A DNA stretch of 22,877 nt, from contig JAFTGG010000252.1 of the NCBI GenBank assembly GCA_017458025.1, forward strand, positions 1 to 22,877, in the 5' to 3' direction. Positions 1 through 7,820 of this stretch are shown here, piece after piece; positions within the stretch are counted from its first letter, which is position 1, and every line of letters starts with the position of its first letter. Source of the DNA: Oscillospiraceae bacterium. GTDB taxonomy: Bacteria; Bacillota; Clostridia; Oscillospirales; Oscillospiraceae. The notes beneath the pieces are model-generated. The model saw only the letters and a program-made list of their open reading frames with translations, ran no database searches and was not told the DNA's origin. Both the position numbers and the translations under genes were made by a program.

Positions 1-261
1 CGGGCCGCGCTCAAGAGCGGTCATTGCAGCTTGTGGCCCTATGTGGAGCATGAAATCAACGGCGCGTGGCGGGAGCTGATCGACGCCGTGCCGGACGTCC
101 TGCCCTGTGGCGGAGCGTTTCCCATCCGCGCGGGCGGCGAATGGGTCGCCACAATCGCGGTCAGCGGCCTGCACGAGGGCAAGGATCACGAGCTGGCCGT
201 TCGCGCGCTGAGCGAGGCGTTAAAGCGCTCCGTTCCGCCTTTTCCGGGCGCGTTGGTCTGA
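1..261 (+). CDS. UPF0303 / heme-degrading-like family protein, 3' part only
   Basis: An open frame runs in from the left edge (first codon at base 1) and stops at 259-261, giving the last 86 residues of a protein whose start lies outside the window. The segment GGAFPIR, followed by the AVSGL...DHELAVRAL block near the C-terminus, matches the conserved end of the UPF0303 family (PF03928, related to the heme-binding HbpS/GlcG fold). Members are usually about 160 residues, so roughly half is missing because of the window edge, not because of decay. The biochemical role of UPF0303 proteins is poorly defined; a heme or small-ligand link is family knowledge only. It lies 53 bases upstream of the next gene on the same strand, so the two may share a transcript. 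Confidence 0.7.
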   Translation, partial: RAALKSGHCSLWPYVEHEINGAWRELIDAVPDVLPCGGAFPIRAGGEWVATIAVSGLHEGKDHELAVRALSEALKRSVPPFPGALV

Positions 262-314
262 GCGAAGCGTCAATATAAAAACTGCTGGAATTACAAGAAG
301 GAGGAAATATCACG

Positions 315-1298
315 ATGAAATTGGGAATCGCCGGAACCGGCCTGATCGTCAAGGAGTGCCTTCCCCTCTTTCGGGACTGGGGCATGGAACTCGCGGCTAT
401 TTGCGGAACGCCACGGTCGAAGGACGAGGCGGAGCGTCTCCGCGAGGAATACCGAATCGGAGCGGCATACTGTGAATACGACAAGATGATGGCCGACAGC
501 AACGTCGACACCGTCTATGTGGCGGTGCCGAATTTCCTGCACTACAGCTTTGTCAAGCAGGCGCTGGAGGCCGGTAAAAACGTCGTTGTGGAAAAGCCGA
601 TGACCAGCAACTTTCGGGAGGCGGAGGAGCTTTCCGCGTTGGCGAGAGCGAAGGACCTCTATCTGTTTGAAGCCATCTCCACCGTCTATCTCCCGAACTA
701 CAAAAAGCTTCGGGAATGGCTCCCCCGCATCGGAACGGTAAAAATCGTCAGCTGCAATTTCAGCCAGTACAGCAGGCGTTACGATGCTTTCCGCGCCGGA
801 GAAGTCCTCCCTGCGTTCGACCCCGCGAAGTCCGGCGGCGCGCTGATGGACTTGAACCTCTACAACCTGCACTATCTCCTCGGGCTGTTCGGAGAGCCGA
901 GCGCCGCGCAGTACCACCCCAATATGGAGCGGGGCATCGACACCAGCGGCGTTTTGACGTTGGACTACGGCGGTTTTCAGGCGGTCAGCATCGCCGCGAA
1001 GGACTGCTCGGCGCCCTGGAGCTATGTCATTCAGGGAACGGACGGATACATCATGCAGAAGACGCCCGCGAATTTCTGCGGGGAGGCGACGCTGCACCTG
1101 AACGACGGGACGGAGGAAACCTTCGACGAGGAACCGGCAAGCAGGCTGGAACCGGAGTTCCGCGTATTTGCGCGCGAGATCGCGTCTGGGGACAGAGCCT
1201 TCTGCTATGAGATGCTGGATCACAGTCTGGCGGTGTCCAAGGTTCAGACCAAGGCGCGTCTGGACGCCGGAATCATTTTTCCGGCGGACTCTGAATGA
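315..1298 (+). CDS. Gfo/Idh/MocA family NAD(P)-dependent oxidoreductase
   Basis: This 327-residue protein has a typical length for the Gfo/Idh/MocA family of sugar or polyol dehydrogenases. The N-terminus GIAGTGLIV is the Rossmann dinucleotide-binding loop. The block VVVEKPMTSN carries the family EKP motif, with the lysine at about residue 94. The C-terminal half (about 125-320) has the expected alpha/beta dimerisation fold, beginning with FEAIST and containing SGGALMDLNLYNLHYLLGL. The ATG at 315 has a good ribosome binding site (AAGGAGG, about 298-304). The substrate cannot be told from sequence; a sugar, inositol or a derivative is the family expectation. A decayed aldo/keto reductase follows 18 bases after the stop, so both may once have served one carbohydrate or carbonyl pathway. 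No strong promoter is visible directly upstream. Confidence 0.9.
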   Translation: MKLGIAGTGLIVKECLPLFRDWGMELAAICGTPRSKDEAERLREEYRIGAAYCEYDKMMADSNVDTVYVAVPNFLHYSFVKQALEAGKNVVVEKPMTSNFREAEELSALARAKDLYLFEAISTVYLPNYKKLREWLPRIGTVKIVSCNFSQYSRRYDAFRAGEVLPAFDPAKSGGALMDLNLYNLHYLLGLFGEPSAAQYHPNMERGIDTSGVLTLDYGGFQAVSIAAKDCSAPWSYVIQGTDGYIMQKTPANFCGEATLHLNDGTEETFDEEPASRLEPEFRVFAREIASGDRAFCYEMLDHSLAVSKVQTKARLDAGIIFPADSE

Positions 1299-1316
1299 GA
1301 AAGGAGATTTGCGATC

Positions 1317-1585
1317 ATGGCACTGAAAAGCCCGCTTGGCTTCGGCATGATGCGTTTGCCGGTCAAAAACGGCGACCCCACGGATTTCGACTACGAGAAG
1401 CTGTTCCCAATGGTGGACGCGTTCATCAAGGCAGGTTATACCTATATGACGGCGTGGACGGAAGCGGCGGCGTCGCCAAGACCTGCCATCTGTTCGACCA
1501 CGCGAAGAAGTGGCTTGCGGACGGCACTGATGTGACCGCGGAAGCGGTAAAAGCGGAGCGTTGGCTGATCGAGCATAGCTTTTGA
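1317..1585 (+). pseudogene. Aldo/keto reductase remnant (N-terminal fragment, frameshifted)
   Basis: The ATG at 1317 follows a good ribosome binding site (AAGGAG, 1301-1306). The first roughly 43 residues read like the start of an iron-sulfur-type aldo/keto reductase: LGFGMMRLP, then DFDYEKLFPMVDAFIKAGYTY. Intact members continue with F-D-T-A-x-x-Y; here the text reads YMTAW and then loses similarity, stopping at about 1533. The remaining similarity-free stretch stays open in another frame up to 1585, ending in ADGTDVTAEAVKAERWLI, which I cannot assign to a family. Intact relatives are about 370 residues, so more than 80% of the gene is gone. The catalytic Tyr, Lys and His positions are absent. 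This is best read as a deletion and frameshift remnant formerly co-transcribed with the upstream dehydrogenase. Confidence 0.7.
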
Positions 1586-1613
1586 TGCACACGAACGATC
1601 GCGCAACTTTGTA

Positions 1614-1651
1614 TCCGGAAGTCAAGCCTCGCGTTGAGGCCGGCTTCCGGA
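1614..1651 (+). terminator. Two-part hairpin, possible terminator after the remnant gene
   Basis: TCCGGAAG (1614-1621) pairs with CTTCCGGA (1644-1651), and inside it GCCTC (1626-1630) pairs with GAGGC (1636-1640). The following sequence (CTTTGATATG) is only weakly T-rich, so termination is plausible but not certain. A second hairpin, GGCAGAC/GTCTGCC (1664-1670 with 1680-1686), lies just downstream. Confidence 0.45.
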
Positions 1652-1680
1652 CTTTGATATGATGGCAGACTATCATACCG

Positions 1681-1732
1681 TCTGCCGAAGTTTCCGACCG
1701 CGCACCCTGCGCACCAAAATTATGCGGTATTG
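1681..1732. repeat. Diverged intergenic repeat, copy A (upstream of kinase promoter)
   Basis: This block shares TCTG-CGAA-TTTC, then CTGCGCACC, then AATTATGCGGTATTG with copy B at 7821-7863. Copy A carries about nine extra bases in its centre, where CGCGCACC partly duplicates CTGCGCACC. It ends eleven bases before the -35 box of the kinase promoter. Confidence 0.6.
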
Positions 1733-1742
1733 TCATAGCTAT

Positions 1743-1772
1743 TTGACAGTAGCTGCGAGGATGGCTTATAAT
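1743..1772 (+). promoter_or_regulatory. Sigma-A type promoter of the hybrid kinase gene
   Basis: A perfect -35 TTGACA (1743-1748) and a perfect -10 TATAAT (1767-1772) are separated by 18 bases. The ribosome binding site GGAGGTG (1794-1800) and ATG at 1805 follow, giving a leader of about 25 bases. Confidence 0.85.
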
Positions 1773-1804
1773 ATAAAAAACCATGCTGTTATCGGAGGTG
1801 CAAT

Positions 1805-4330
1805 ATGAACGGCGCCACACCGCGCGGGCCGCGTATGTACGCAATCAACATAGTGAGCGCAGCGTTGGCCATTCTGGTCGCGGTTCTTTTTTTCCTGTCG
1901 TCACGCCAGATCGACAGGGCGTATGAGGAGGCGAACAGGGCCACGGAGAAGTACGTCGCTTCCGAAATGGCCGCCACAACGCTCAAACAGAGTTCTGACA
2001 ATCTGACCACGCAGGTGCGTCTGTATACGATCACGCAGAACCCCGAATATCTCCGCGCCTATTTCGCGGAGGTGGCAACCTCAAACCGTGAGCGGGCGGT
2101 CGAAACGCTGGACTATTATCTCACCGGTACGGAAGCTTACAGCTATTTAGAGAACGCGTTGGAAAGCTCCATTGAATTGATGGAGCGGGAATACTACGCG
2201 ATGGCGCTGGTGCTGGACGCGACCGGCGGTCAGCTCGAACCAGGTATGGAGGCGCTGGAAGCCGTCAAGCTGACCGCGGAGGATCAGAGGCTCGGCGCGC
2301 CGGAGAAGCTCGCTTTGGCGGTCGCGCTCACACACGACGAGGGCTATCAGCAATATGACGGCGTCATCGACGAGGATGTGGCAAAGTGCGTCGAGCTCCT
2401 GCGCATCGAGCAGGAATCGGCGCAAGACGCAAGCTTTACGACGCTGGCGCGTATGCGGACGAACCAATATCTATGCGCGTTGCTGCTTGTGCTTGCCATT
2501 CTTCTGCACGGCATTTTGACGAACGCATACATTGTCCGCCCGATCAACGGCAGCGTGAAGCTGCTCTCGGACGACCAGCCGCTCCTGCTGCGCGGCGCCT
2601 ATGAACTACAGTATCTGGAAAGCGCATACAACGCCATGTACGAGCAGCGAAAGGAACGGGAGCAGTTGGTCGCCGAACGCATGCAGGCGCTGGAGCTTGT
2701 GGAGCGGGAGCGCACCAGCCTGAACATCGTGCATGAGATGCTGCAATCCGGCATGTGGAGCATGGATTTTAACGAGGCCGGAGAAATGTGCTCCGTGACA
2801 TGGAGCGACCAGTTCCGCAAAATGCTGGGCTATGAAAGCGAGGAGGATTTCCCGAATACGCTGGAAGCGTGGTCCGACCTGCTCCATGAGGAGGACAGCG
2901 AGCGCGTCCTCAAAGCGTATTACGATACGCTTCGGGATTACACAGGGCAAAGCACCTACGACGTGGAATACCGCCTGATGACAAAGGACAGGGGCTGGCG
3001 CTGGTTTCATGAGGTTGGCCGCCCTTCCCGCCGCGAGGATGGCTCGCCGATCACCTACGTCGGGCTGTTTGTGGACATCACCGAGCAGAAGGAGATGGAG
3101 AGGCAACTGGAGGAGAAGCAGCGGAGGCTGGAGGAGGCTCTCGAACAGGCGCAGGCGGCAAACCGCGCAAAGACGGCGTTTTTGACCAACATGTCTCACG
3201 ATATGCGAACCCCCATGAACGCGATTATCGGGTTCACGACGCTGGCGAATGCTCAGCTTGGCAACGAGGAGGCGATCCGGGACTATCTCGGCAAGATATC
3301 CGCTTCCGGCACACATCTTCTGGCGTTGATCGACGACGTTCTGGATATGAGCCGGATCGAGAGCGGGCCTGTCGCGCTCAGGGAGCGGGAATGTTCTTTG
3401 ACCGCGATCCTGCGAGACGTGGAGGCGATCACACAGGCGGACGTCAACGCAAAGAAGCTCCGGCTCCGCATGGAGCTCGCGGAGCTTCAGAATGACAGGG
3501 TCGTCTGCGACAATACCCGTGTGAGCCAGATCCTGTTGAACATCGTCAGCAATTCAATCAAATTTACGCCCGACGGCGGTACGATCAATATCCGTGTCGG
3601 ACAGCGGGCGGGCGCGCGGGACGGGAGCGCAATCTATGAGTTCCGTATCAGCGATACGGGCATCGGCATGAGCCGCGAATTTCAGGAGCGCATCTTTGAA
3701 CCGTTTGAGCGGGAGCGTACCAGCACCGTCAGCGGCTTGGAGGGAACCGGCCTGGGGCTCGCCATTACGAAAAACCTCGTTGACCTGATGAATGGCGAGA
3801 TCAGCGTAGAGAGCGAGGAAGGGCGCGGGACGGAGGTTAAAGTCAGCCTTCCGCTTCGTTTGAGCGCCGATGTGCCGCAGACCGGGCGGGAGCCGGCGTC
3901 AGCCGCGGATAGCGGTATGCCGGCCGACGCTGTGAGCGGAAACGCCTTTCAAGGAAAATCCGTTTTGCTGGTGGAGGACAATGAGATCAATCAGGAGATT
4001 TCTCAAATGATTCTGGAAAGCAGCGGATTCACCGTAGATATTGCGGAGGACGGCTCCGTCGCGGTGGAGAAGGTGCGCGCGGCGGAGCCGGGCCGGTACG
4101 ACCTGATCCTGATGGATATCCAGATGCCTGTCATGAACGGCTATGAAGCGACGCGGCAGATCCGTGCGCTGGACTCGCCGCTTTCCGGTATCCCGATCAT
4201 CGCGCTCTCCGCGAACGCCTTTGAGGAGGACAAGCGCAACTCGCTGGACGCCGGAATGAACGACCACGTCGGGAAACCGATTGATGTGGAGCATTTGCTG
4301 GGAGTCCTGAAAAAGTATCTGTTTCGATAA
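1805..4330 (+). CDS. Hybrid sensor histidine kinase with PAS and C-terminal receiver domain
   Basis: This 841-residue membrane kinase has transmembrane segments at about 12-32 and 222-245 that bracket a roughly 190-residue extracytoplasmic sensor region with no domain I recognise. A linker/coiled region (about 246-305) leads to a PAS domain ending in the PAC-like WRWFHEVGRP...ITYVGLFVDITEQ, then a coiled coil. The HisKA motif FLTNMSHDMRTP places the phospho-accepting His at residue 465. The ATPase domain has N box LLNIVSNSIKFTP, DTGIGMS, FEPFERE and GTGLGLAI. The receiver has the acidic pair E724/D725, phospho-acceptor D771 in LILMDIQMP and K824. There is no DNA-binding output and no partner regulator adjacent, so the output must act elsewhere through phosphotransfer or protein contact. 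The ligand is unknown. The gene is monocistronic, framed by its own promoter and terminator. Confidence 0.95.
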   Translation: MNGATPRGPRMYAINIVSAALAILVAVLFFLSSRQIDRAYEEANRATEKYVASEMAATTLKQSSDNLTTQVRLYTITQNPEYLRAYFAEVATSNRERAVETLDYYLTGTEAYSYLENALESSIELMEREYYAMALVLDATGGQLEPGMEALEAVKLTAEDQRLGAPEKLALAVALTHDEGYQQYDGVIDEDVAKCVELLRIEQESAQDASFTTLARMRTNQYLCALLLVLAILLHGILTNAYIVRPINGSVKLLSDDQPLLLRGAYELQYLESAYNAMYEQRKEREQLVAERMQALELVERERTSLNIVHEMLQSGMWSMDFNEAGEMCSVTWSDQFRKMLGYESEEDFPNTLEAWSDLLHEEDSERVLKAYYDTLRDYTGQSTYDVEYRLMTKDRGWRWFHEVGRPSRREDGSPITYVGLFVDITEQKEMERQLEEKQRRLEEALEQAQAANRAKTAFLTNMSHDMRTPMNAIIGFTTLANAQLGNEEAIRDYLGKISASGTHLLALIDDVLDMSRIESGPVALRERECSLTAILRDVEAITQADVNAKKLRLRMELAELQNDRVVCDNTRVSQILLNIVSNSIKFTPDGGTINIRVGQRAGARDGSAIYEFRISDTGIGMSREFQERIFEPFERERTSTVSGLEGTGLGLAITKNLVDLMNGEISVESEEGRGTEVKVSLPLRLSADVPQTGREPASAADSGMPADAVSGNAFQGKSVLLVEDNEINQEISQMILESSGFTVDIAEDGSVAVEKVRAAEPGRYDLILMDIQMPVMNGYEATRQIRALDSPLSGIPIIALSANAFEEDKRNSLDAGMNDHVGKPIDVEHLLGVLKKYLFR

Positions 4331-4361
4331 GAAGCCGGCGTGATCACACGCCGACTTCTTT
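4331..4361 (+). terminator. Rho-independent terminator after the hybrid kinase
   Basis: GAAG-C-CGGCGTG (4331-4342), loop ATCA, and CACGCCG-A-CTTC (4347-4358) form a GC-rich hairpin with one mismatch, followed by TTT. It begins at the base after the stop codon. A second hairpin, GCGTCGG/CCGACGC (4382-4388 with 4398-4404), follows. Confidence 0.75.
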
Positions 4362-4451
4362 CGTGCTGCGCAGCTTGATAGGCGTCGGAACAATGCCCCG
4401 ACGCGTCCCTCAAGTAAGATTTTCCGTTGCTGCTCAGTAAATTTTAGGCTA

Positions 4452-4480
4452 TTGACGAGATTGGTTGAGTGCTATAAAAT
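4452..4480 (+). promoter_or_regulatory. Promoter of the flavodoxin-DUF2318-TauE/SafE-nitroreductase operon
   Basis: A -35 TTGACG (4452-4457) and a -10 TAAAAT (4475-4480) are spaced by 17 bases. The leader to the flavodoxin ATG at 4572 is about 85 bases. The apparent in-frame start codon at 4452 is the -35 box itself, which argues against translation starting there. Confidence 0.7.
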
Positions 4481-4571
4481 CATATCAAATAAGAATTGCG
4501 TTGTAAAGAGGAACCGCAAATTATTCGGCTGGTTCGGGAAACAAGATCTAATAATAAAGGAGGACGATGCA

Positions 4572-4979
4572 ATGAAAGCAGAGGTACGTTATTTTTCGCG
4601 GGGAGGCAACACGAAAAAGCTTGCCGAGGCCATTGCGGAGGCGATAGGCACCGAGGCAAAGACGACGGCCGAACCGCTGACGGAGGACGTGGATATCCTG
4701 TTCCTCGGCAGCTCTGTTTATGCCTATGGCGTGGACGATGAGGTCAAGCGGTTCATCGAGGGGATCCAAGTGGGCGTCGGGGAAGTCGTCAATTTCAGCA
4801 CGGCGGCCTTGGTGAAGTCCACTTATAAGCAGGTGGGCAAGCTGCTGAAAGCAAAAGGTATCCCGCAGGCGAAGGAGGAGTTCTACTGCAAAGGCTCCTT
4901 CGGCGCGCTGCACAAGGGCAAGCCCGACGCCGCGGATTGCGAGGCGGCCGCAAAGTTTGCCAAAGGGGTCATCAAATGA
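4572..4979 (+). CDS. Short flavodoxin-family protein
   Basis: This 135-residue protein matches short flavodoxins of clostridia. MKAEVRYFSRGGNTKKLAEAIAEAIG gives the first strand and the FMN phosphate-binding loop, SRGGNTKK. DILFLGSSVYAYG follows as the next conserved strand and loop, and HKGKPDAADCEAAAKFAK is the usual C-terminal helix of this subfamily. I chose the ATG at 4572 because AAAGGAGG (4556-4563) sits just before it and because the longer frame would start inside the promoter. It is expected to be a cytosolic one- or two-electron carrier or a small FMN reductase. It overlaps the next gene by four bases (ATGA), implying translational coupling. A decayed paralogue lies at 9269-9523. 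Confidence 0.85.
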   Translation: MKAEVRYFSRGGNTKKLAEAIAEAIGTEAKTTAEPLTEDVDILFLGSSVYAYGVDDEVKRFIEGIQVGVGEVVNFSTAALVKSTYKQVGKLLKAKGIPQAKEEFYCKGSFGALHKGKPDAADCEAAAKFAKGVIK

Positions 4980-5479
4980 ATAGCGGGTTGAAAAAGTATG
5001 CGCTGCCCTGCGCCGCGGCGCTGCTGGTAATTGTCGCGGCCGTCGTGATCTTTGCCGTTCCGCGCGGCGGCGTCGCGGAAACGGGCGGCGGGTATGCCGA
5101 GCGGAGCGAGGATGGCGATTTGGTTATCCGCGCGTCGGAGCTGTCGTCGGACGCGATCTCGTTTTACAGGTTTGCGGAGGGCAGCAAGATCGAGCTGATC
5201 GCTATCCGCGGCGCGGACGGCGCGGCGTATGCGGCGCTCGGCACCTGTCAGTCCTGCAACGGCTCGCCGAACGCGTACTACACGCAGAACGGCGGGGTGC
5301 TGCAATGCAACAATTGCGGCCTGACGTTCCCGCTGTCGATCATCGGCGCGGACGGCGCGGGCTGCCATCCGATCATGATGGACGATTCGGTGACGGAACG
5401 CAGCGGCGACGACCTTGTGATCGACGCGGAGCGGCTCTCCGCCTATGAGCCGCTGTTTACGCGGGTCGCCGAGCATTGA
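4976..5479 (+). CDS. DUF2318 Fe-S-containing membrane-anchored protein
   Basis: This 167-residue protein has one hydrophobic segment (about 9-28, either an uncleaved anchor or a signal peptide) and an outside domain. Cysteines sit at 91, 94, 111, 114 and 130, in the pattern CQSC...CNNC...GCHP, which is the DUF2318 signature (predicted Fe-S or metal binding; in other bacteria linked to iron or copper transport systems). The start ATG at 4976 overlaps the flavodoxin stop (ATGA); a longer in-frame start lies inside the flavodoxin gene and lacks a ribosome binding site. Its position directly before a metal-binding TauE/SafE-cupredoxin fusion suggests an extracytoplasmic metal-handling or electron-transfer partner. 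The exact cofactor is not known. Confidence 0.8.
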   Translation: MNSGLKKYALPCAAALLVIVAAVVIFAVPRGGVAETGGGYAERSEDGDLVIRASELSSDAISFYRFAEGSKIELIAIRGADGAAYAALGTCQSCNGSPNAYYTQNGGVLQCNNCGLTFPLSIIGADGAGCHPIMMDDSVTERSGDDLVIDAERLSAYEPLFTRVAEH

Positions 5480-5490
5480 AGGAGCGAGCT

Positions 5491-6768
5491 GTGACGGAGG
5501 AAGTCCTCAAAGTCGAGGGAATGTACTGCGAGAACTGCGCCCATCGGATCGAAAAGGGGCTGAGCGGGCTCGCGGGCGTGACCTCCTGCAAGGCGGACTA
5601 CGCGAAGGGCGAGGCGGCGGTCGCCTACGACGAGGAAACCGTATCGCGCAAAGCGTTGTGCGCGCGCGTGCGGGAGCTGGGCTACGAGGTCGCGCGGGAC
5701 GCGTCGCGGCAGGCGCGGACCGTCTCGATTCTGGTCATTCTGCTGGCGTTGTATCTGATCGCCAATCACCTCGGCTGGCTGTCGGTGTTCAACATTTTCC
5801 CTGTGATCGAAACCACGATGAGTTACGGCGCGGTGTTCGTGATCGGGCTTCTGACGAGCGTCCACTGCATCGCCATGTGCGGCGGCGTCAACCTGACGCA
5901 AAGCGTCCTGTCCGCCGAGCGGAAGGAGCGCCTGCTGCGCTCGAATCTGCTCTACAACCTCGGGCGCGTCTGCTCGTATACGCTCATTGGCGGGATTGCC
6001 GGCGCAATCGGCGGGGCCGTCAGCGTCGGCGGGCGGTTTCGCGGCGCCGTCGCGATCCTCGCGGGCGTCGTGATGCTGCTCATGGCTCTGCGGCTGCTGG
6101 GCGTGTTCAAGGGGCTGCGGACGATCCGGCTGCCCGCTTTCGCCTATCGGCTGGGCGGAAAGCTGCTCAAGGGGCGGTCTGGCTTTGCCATCGGGCTGCT
6201 GAACGGCCTGATGCCCTGCGGTCCGCTCCAATCCATGCAGCTTTACGCGCTCTCTGCCGGCAGTTTTGCCGGCGGCGCGCTGTCGATGCTGCTCTTCAGC
6301 CTCGGCACGGTGCCGCTGATGTTCGGCTTCGGTGCGCTTTCGGGCGGGCTGAACCGGAAATATGCGAAGCATATGCTGACGGTCTCTGCGCTGCTGATCT
6401 TTGTGCTGGGGCTCGGCATGGTCGGCAACGGCCTGTCGCTTTCCGGCGCGGCGCTGCCGACGGCGCGGCAGGGCGAGACGGTCCGCGTGGCGATGTTGGC
6501 CGGCGACCGCCAGATCGTGCGCTCCGAGATCGACTACGGCAGCTACGAGGCCATCAGCGTACGGAGCGGCGTTCCGGTGGAGTGGACGATCTATGTGCCG
6601 GAGGGGCGGCTGAACGGCTGCAACGGCGAAATATTGGTGCGGGAGTACGGACTCGACGTAAAGCTCCACGAGGGCGAGAATGTGGTGGAGTTTACGCCGG
6701 ACAAGGCCGGCGCGGTACCATACTCCTGCTGGATGGGCATGATAAGAAGCAGTATCAATATTACCTGA
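5491..6768 (+). CDS. HMA domain - TauE/SafE membrane domain - cupredoxin fusion (metal/thiol transport)
   Basis: This is a three-part membrane protein of 425 residues. Residues 1-70 are a heavy-metal-associated domain with the metal-binding motif GMYCENC (Cys13, Cys16). A six- to seven-helix TauE/SafE (COG2836, CcdA/DsbD-like) core follows, with HCIAMCGG and the proline-cysteine motif GLMPCGP. The C-terminal ~95 residues form a cupredoxin-like domain with likely ligands Cys377, Cys413 and Met415/417 in YSCWMGM. Such fusions are thought to move copper or reducing equivalents across the membrane. The longer reading starts with TTG at 5476, overlapping the upstream stop, but AAGGAG at 5479-5484 is placed correctly for the GTG at 5491, so I take that start. 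The layout implies cytosolic metal capture, membrane passage and outside delivery, probably working with the DUF2318 protein. Confidence 0.85.
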   Translation: MTEEVLKVEGMYCENCAHRIEKGLSGLAGVTSCKADYAKGEAAVAYDEETVSRKALCARVRELGYEVARDASRQARTVSILVILLALYLIANHLGWLSVFNIFPVIETTMSYGAVFVIGLLTSVHCIAMCGGVNLTQSVLSAERKERLLRSNLLYNLGRVCSYTLIGGIAGAIGGAVSVGGRFRGAVAILAGVVMLLMALRLLGVFKGLRTIRLPAFAYRLGGKLLKGRSGFAIGLLNGLMPCGPLQSMQLYALSAGSFAGGALSMLLFSLGTVPLMFGFGALSGGLNRKYAKHMLTVSALLIFVLGLGMVGNGLSLSGAALPTARQGETVRVAMLAGDRQIVRSEIDYGSYEAISVRSGVPVEWTIYVPEGRLNGCNGEILVREYGLDVKLHEGENVVEFTPDKAGAVPYSCWMGMIRSSINIT

Positions 6769-6781
6769 TTGGGAGGCGCTT

Positions 6782-7621
6782 ATGGAGCATATTGCGGCAT
6801 TGGTTCGGGACCGGCGCAGCGTCCGCACCTTCGACGGACGGGCGCTCTGCGCGGAGGATATCGAGAAGCTCGGAGACTTTTTGAGAAAAATCGAAAACCC
6901 CTATGAGATACCGGTGGAGTTTAAGCTGCTCGACGCGAAGCGGGACGGCCTGAGCAGCCCTGTGATCGCGGGAACGGAGCAATATGTGGGCGCGAAGATC
7001 AAGCGCATGCCGCATGCGGAGGAGGCTTTTGGTTATTCCTTTGAGATGCTGGTGCTCTGCGCTCAGTCGCTCGGCGTCGGCACGACGTGGATCGGCGGGA
7101 CGATGGATCGTGCGGCCTTTGAGCGCGCGATGGCGCTTGGCGCGGACGAGGTGATGCCCTGCGTCAGCCCGTTGGGCTATCCGGCGGCGAAGATGTCCCT
7201 GCGTGAGAGCGTGATGCGCAAGGGCGTCAAGGCTGACGCCAGATTTCGTTTTGAGGAGCTGTTTTTTGACGGCGACGGCAAGGCGCTCACAGAAGAATCG
7301 GCGGGAGAGCTGTTTGGGCCGCTGGAGATGGTGCGTCTCGCGCCGTCGGCGGTCAACAAGCAGCCGTGGCGCGTGTTGGTATCAGGGAACGCCGCGCATT
7401 TCTATGAGAAGAAAAACAAGGGCTTCGTCAGCGATGCGGCGGGAGACTTGCAGAAGGTAGATCTCGGCATCGCTCTGTGCCACTTTGCGCTCGGCGCGCA
7501 GGAGTCGGGTTTGGAGCTGCGCTTTTCCCTCGACGATCCGAAGCTTGCGGCCGCGGCCGAGCTGGAGTATATCGCGACTTGGACCGTGATGAATGATAAC
7601 GCGGGAGGGCCGGAGCCGTAA
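6782..7621 (+). CDS. Nitroreductase-family protein (TM1586-like)
   Basis: This 279-residue protein belongs to the nitroreductase superfamily, TM1586-like type (PF14512), in which two half-sized repeats make one pseudo-dimeric FMN site. It starts with RRSVRTFDGRAL (FMN phosphate contact), has LCAQSLGVGTTWIGG in the first half and APSAVNKQPWRV, typical of flavin contact, in the second. The ribosome binding site GGGAGG (6771-6776) sits five bases before the ATG and only 13 bases separate it from the upstream stop, so it is the last gene of the operon. A flavin-dependent NAD(P)H oxidoreductase role is the family expectation; the physiological substrate is unknown. Its place behind a flavodoxin and metal-transport fusion suggests a redox role for that module. 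Confidence 0.85.
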   Translation: MEHIAALVRDRRSVRTFDGRALCAEDIEKLGDFLRKIENPYEIPVEFKLLDAKRDGLSSPVIAGTEQYVGAKIKRMPHAEEAFGYSFEMLVLCAQSLGVGTTWIGGTMDRAAFERAMALGADEVMPCVSPLGYPAAKMSLRESVMRKGVKADARFRFEELFFDGDGKALTEESAGELFGPLEMVRLAPSAVNKQPWRVLVSGNAAHFYEKKNKGFVSDAAGDLQKVDLGIALCHFALGAQESGLELRFSLDDPKLAAAAELEYIATWTVMNDNAGGPEP

Positions 7622-7650
7622 GCGGAATTGCATGAGAAGCTGTGAGGGGC

Positions 7651-7672
7651 GGACGGGCGCGGCAGCCTGTCC
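7651..7672 (+). terminator. Weak hairpin, possible operon terminator
   Basis: GGACGGGC and GCCTGTCC (7651-7672) can form an eight-pair stem with one G-T pair, about 30 bases after the nitroreductase stop. It is followed by ACCTTTCC, which is not a proper T tract, so the call is tentative. Confidence 0.35.
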
Positions 7673-7820
7673 ACCTTTCCTGCATTCGCGGAGGGGAATA
7701 TGAATATCTATGGCGATCCCGCACAATTCATGACACGCAGCTTGCTTGCATAAATGTTCGACCTATGTCCCCCTAATTCCTTGACCATGCGCCGGCATGA
7801 CCTGCGGAATTTTGTGCCAT

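Noticed and set aside
291-1844. A 517-codon open frame on the minus strand across the dehydrogenase and kinase promoter
   Set aside because: It is antisense to a clear Gfo/Idh/MocA gene and runs through terminator-like and promoter sequence; its product is Arg/His-rich with no family motif, as expected from GC-rich third positions.
4452-4571. A longer N-terminus for the flavodoxin starting at 4452
   Set aside because: The would-be start is the -35 TTGACG box; the ATG at 4572 has a proper ribosome binding site and gives the normal flavodoxin length.
5476-5490. TTG start at 5476 for the HMA-TauE/SafE fusion
   Set aside because: It has no ribosome binding site, while AAGGAG at 5479-5484 is correctly spaced for GTG 5491.
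5443-6884. Long open frames on both strands overlapping the TauE/SafE fusion gene (461 and 479 codons)
   Set aside because: Both are very rich in Arg, Ala and Gly or in His and Gln, without motifs, and overlap an assignable membrane protein.
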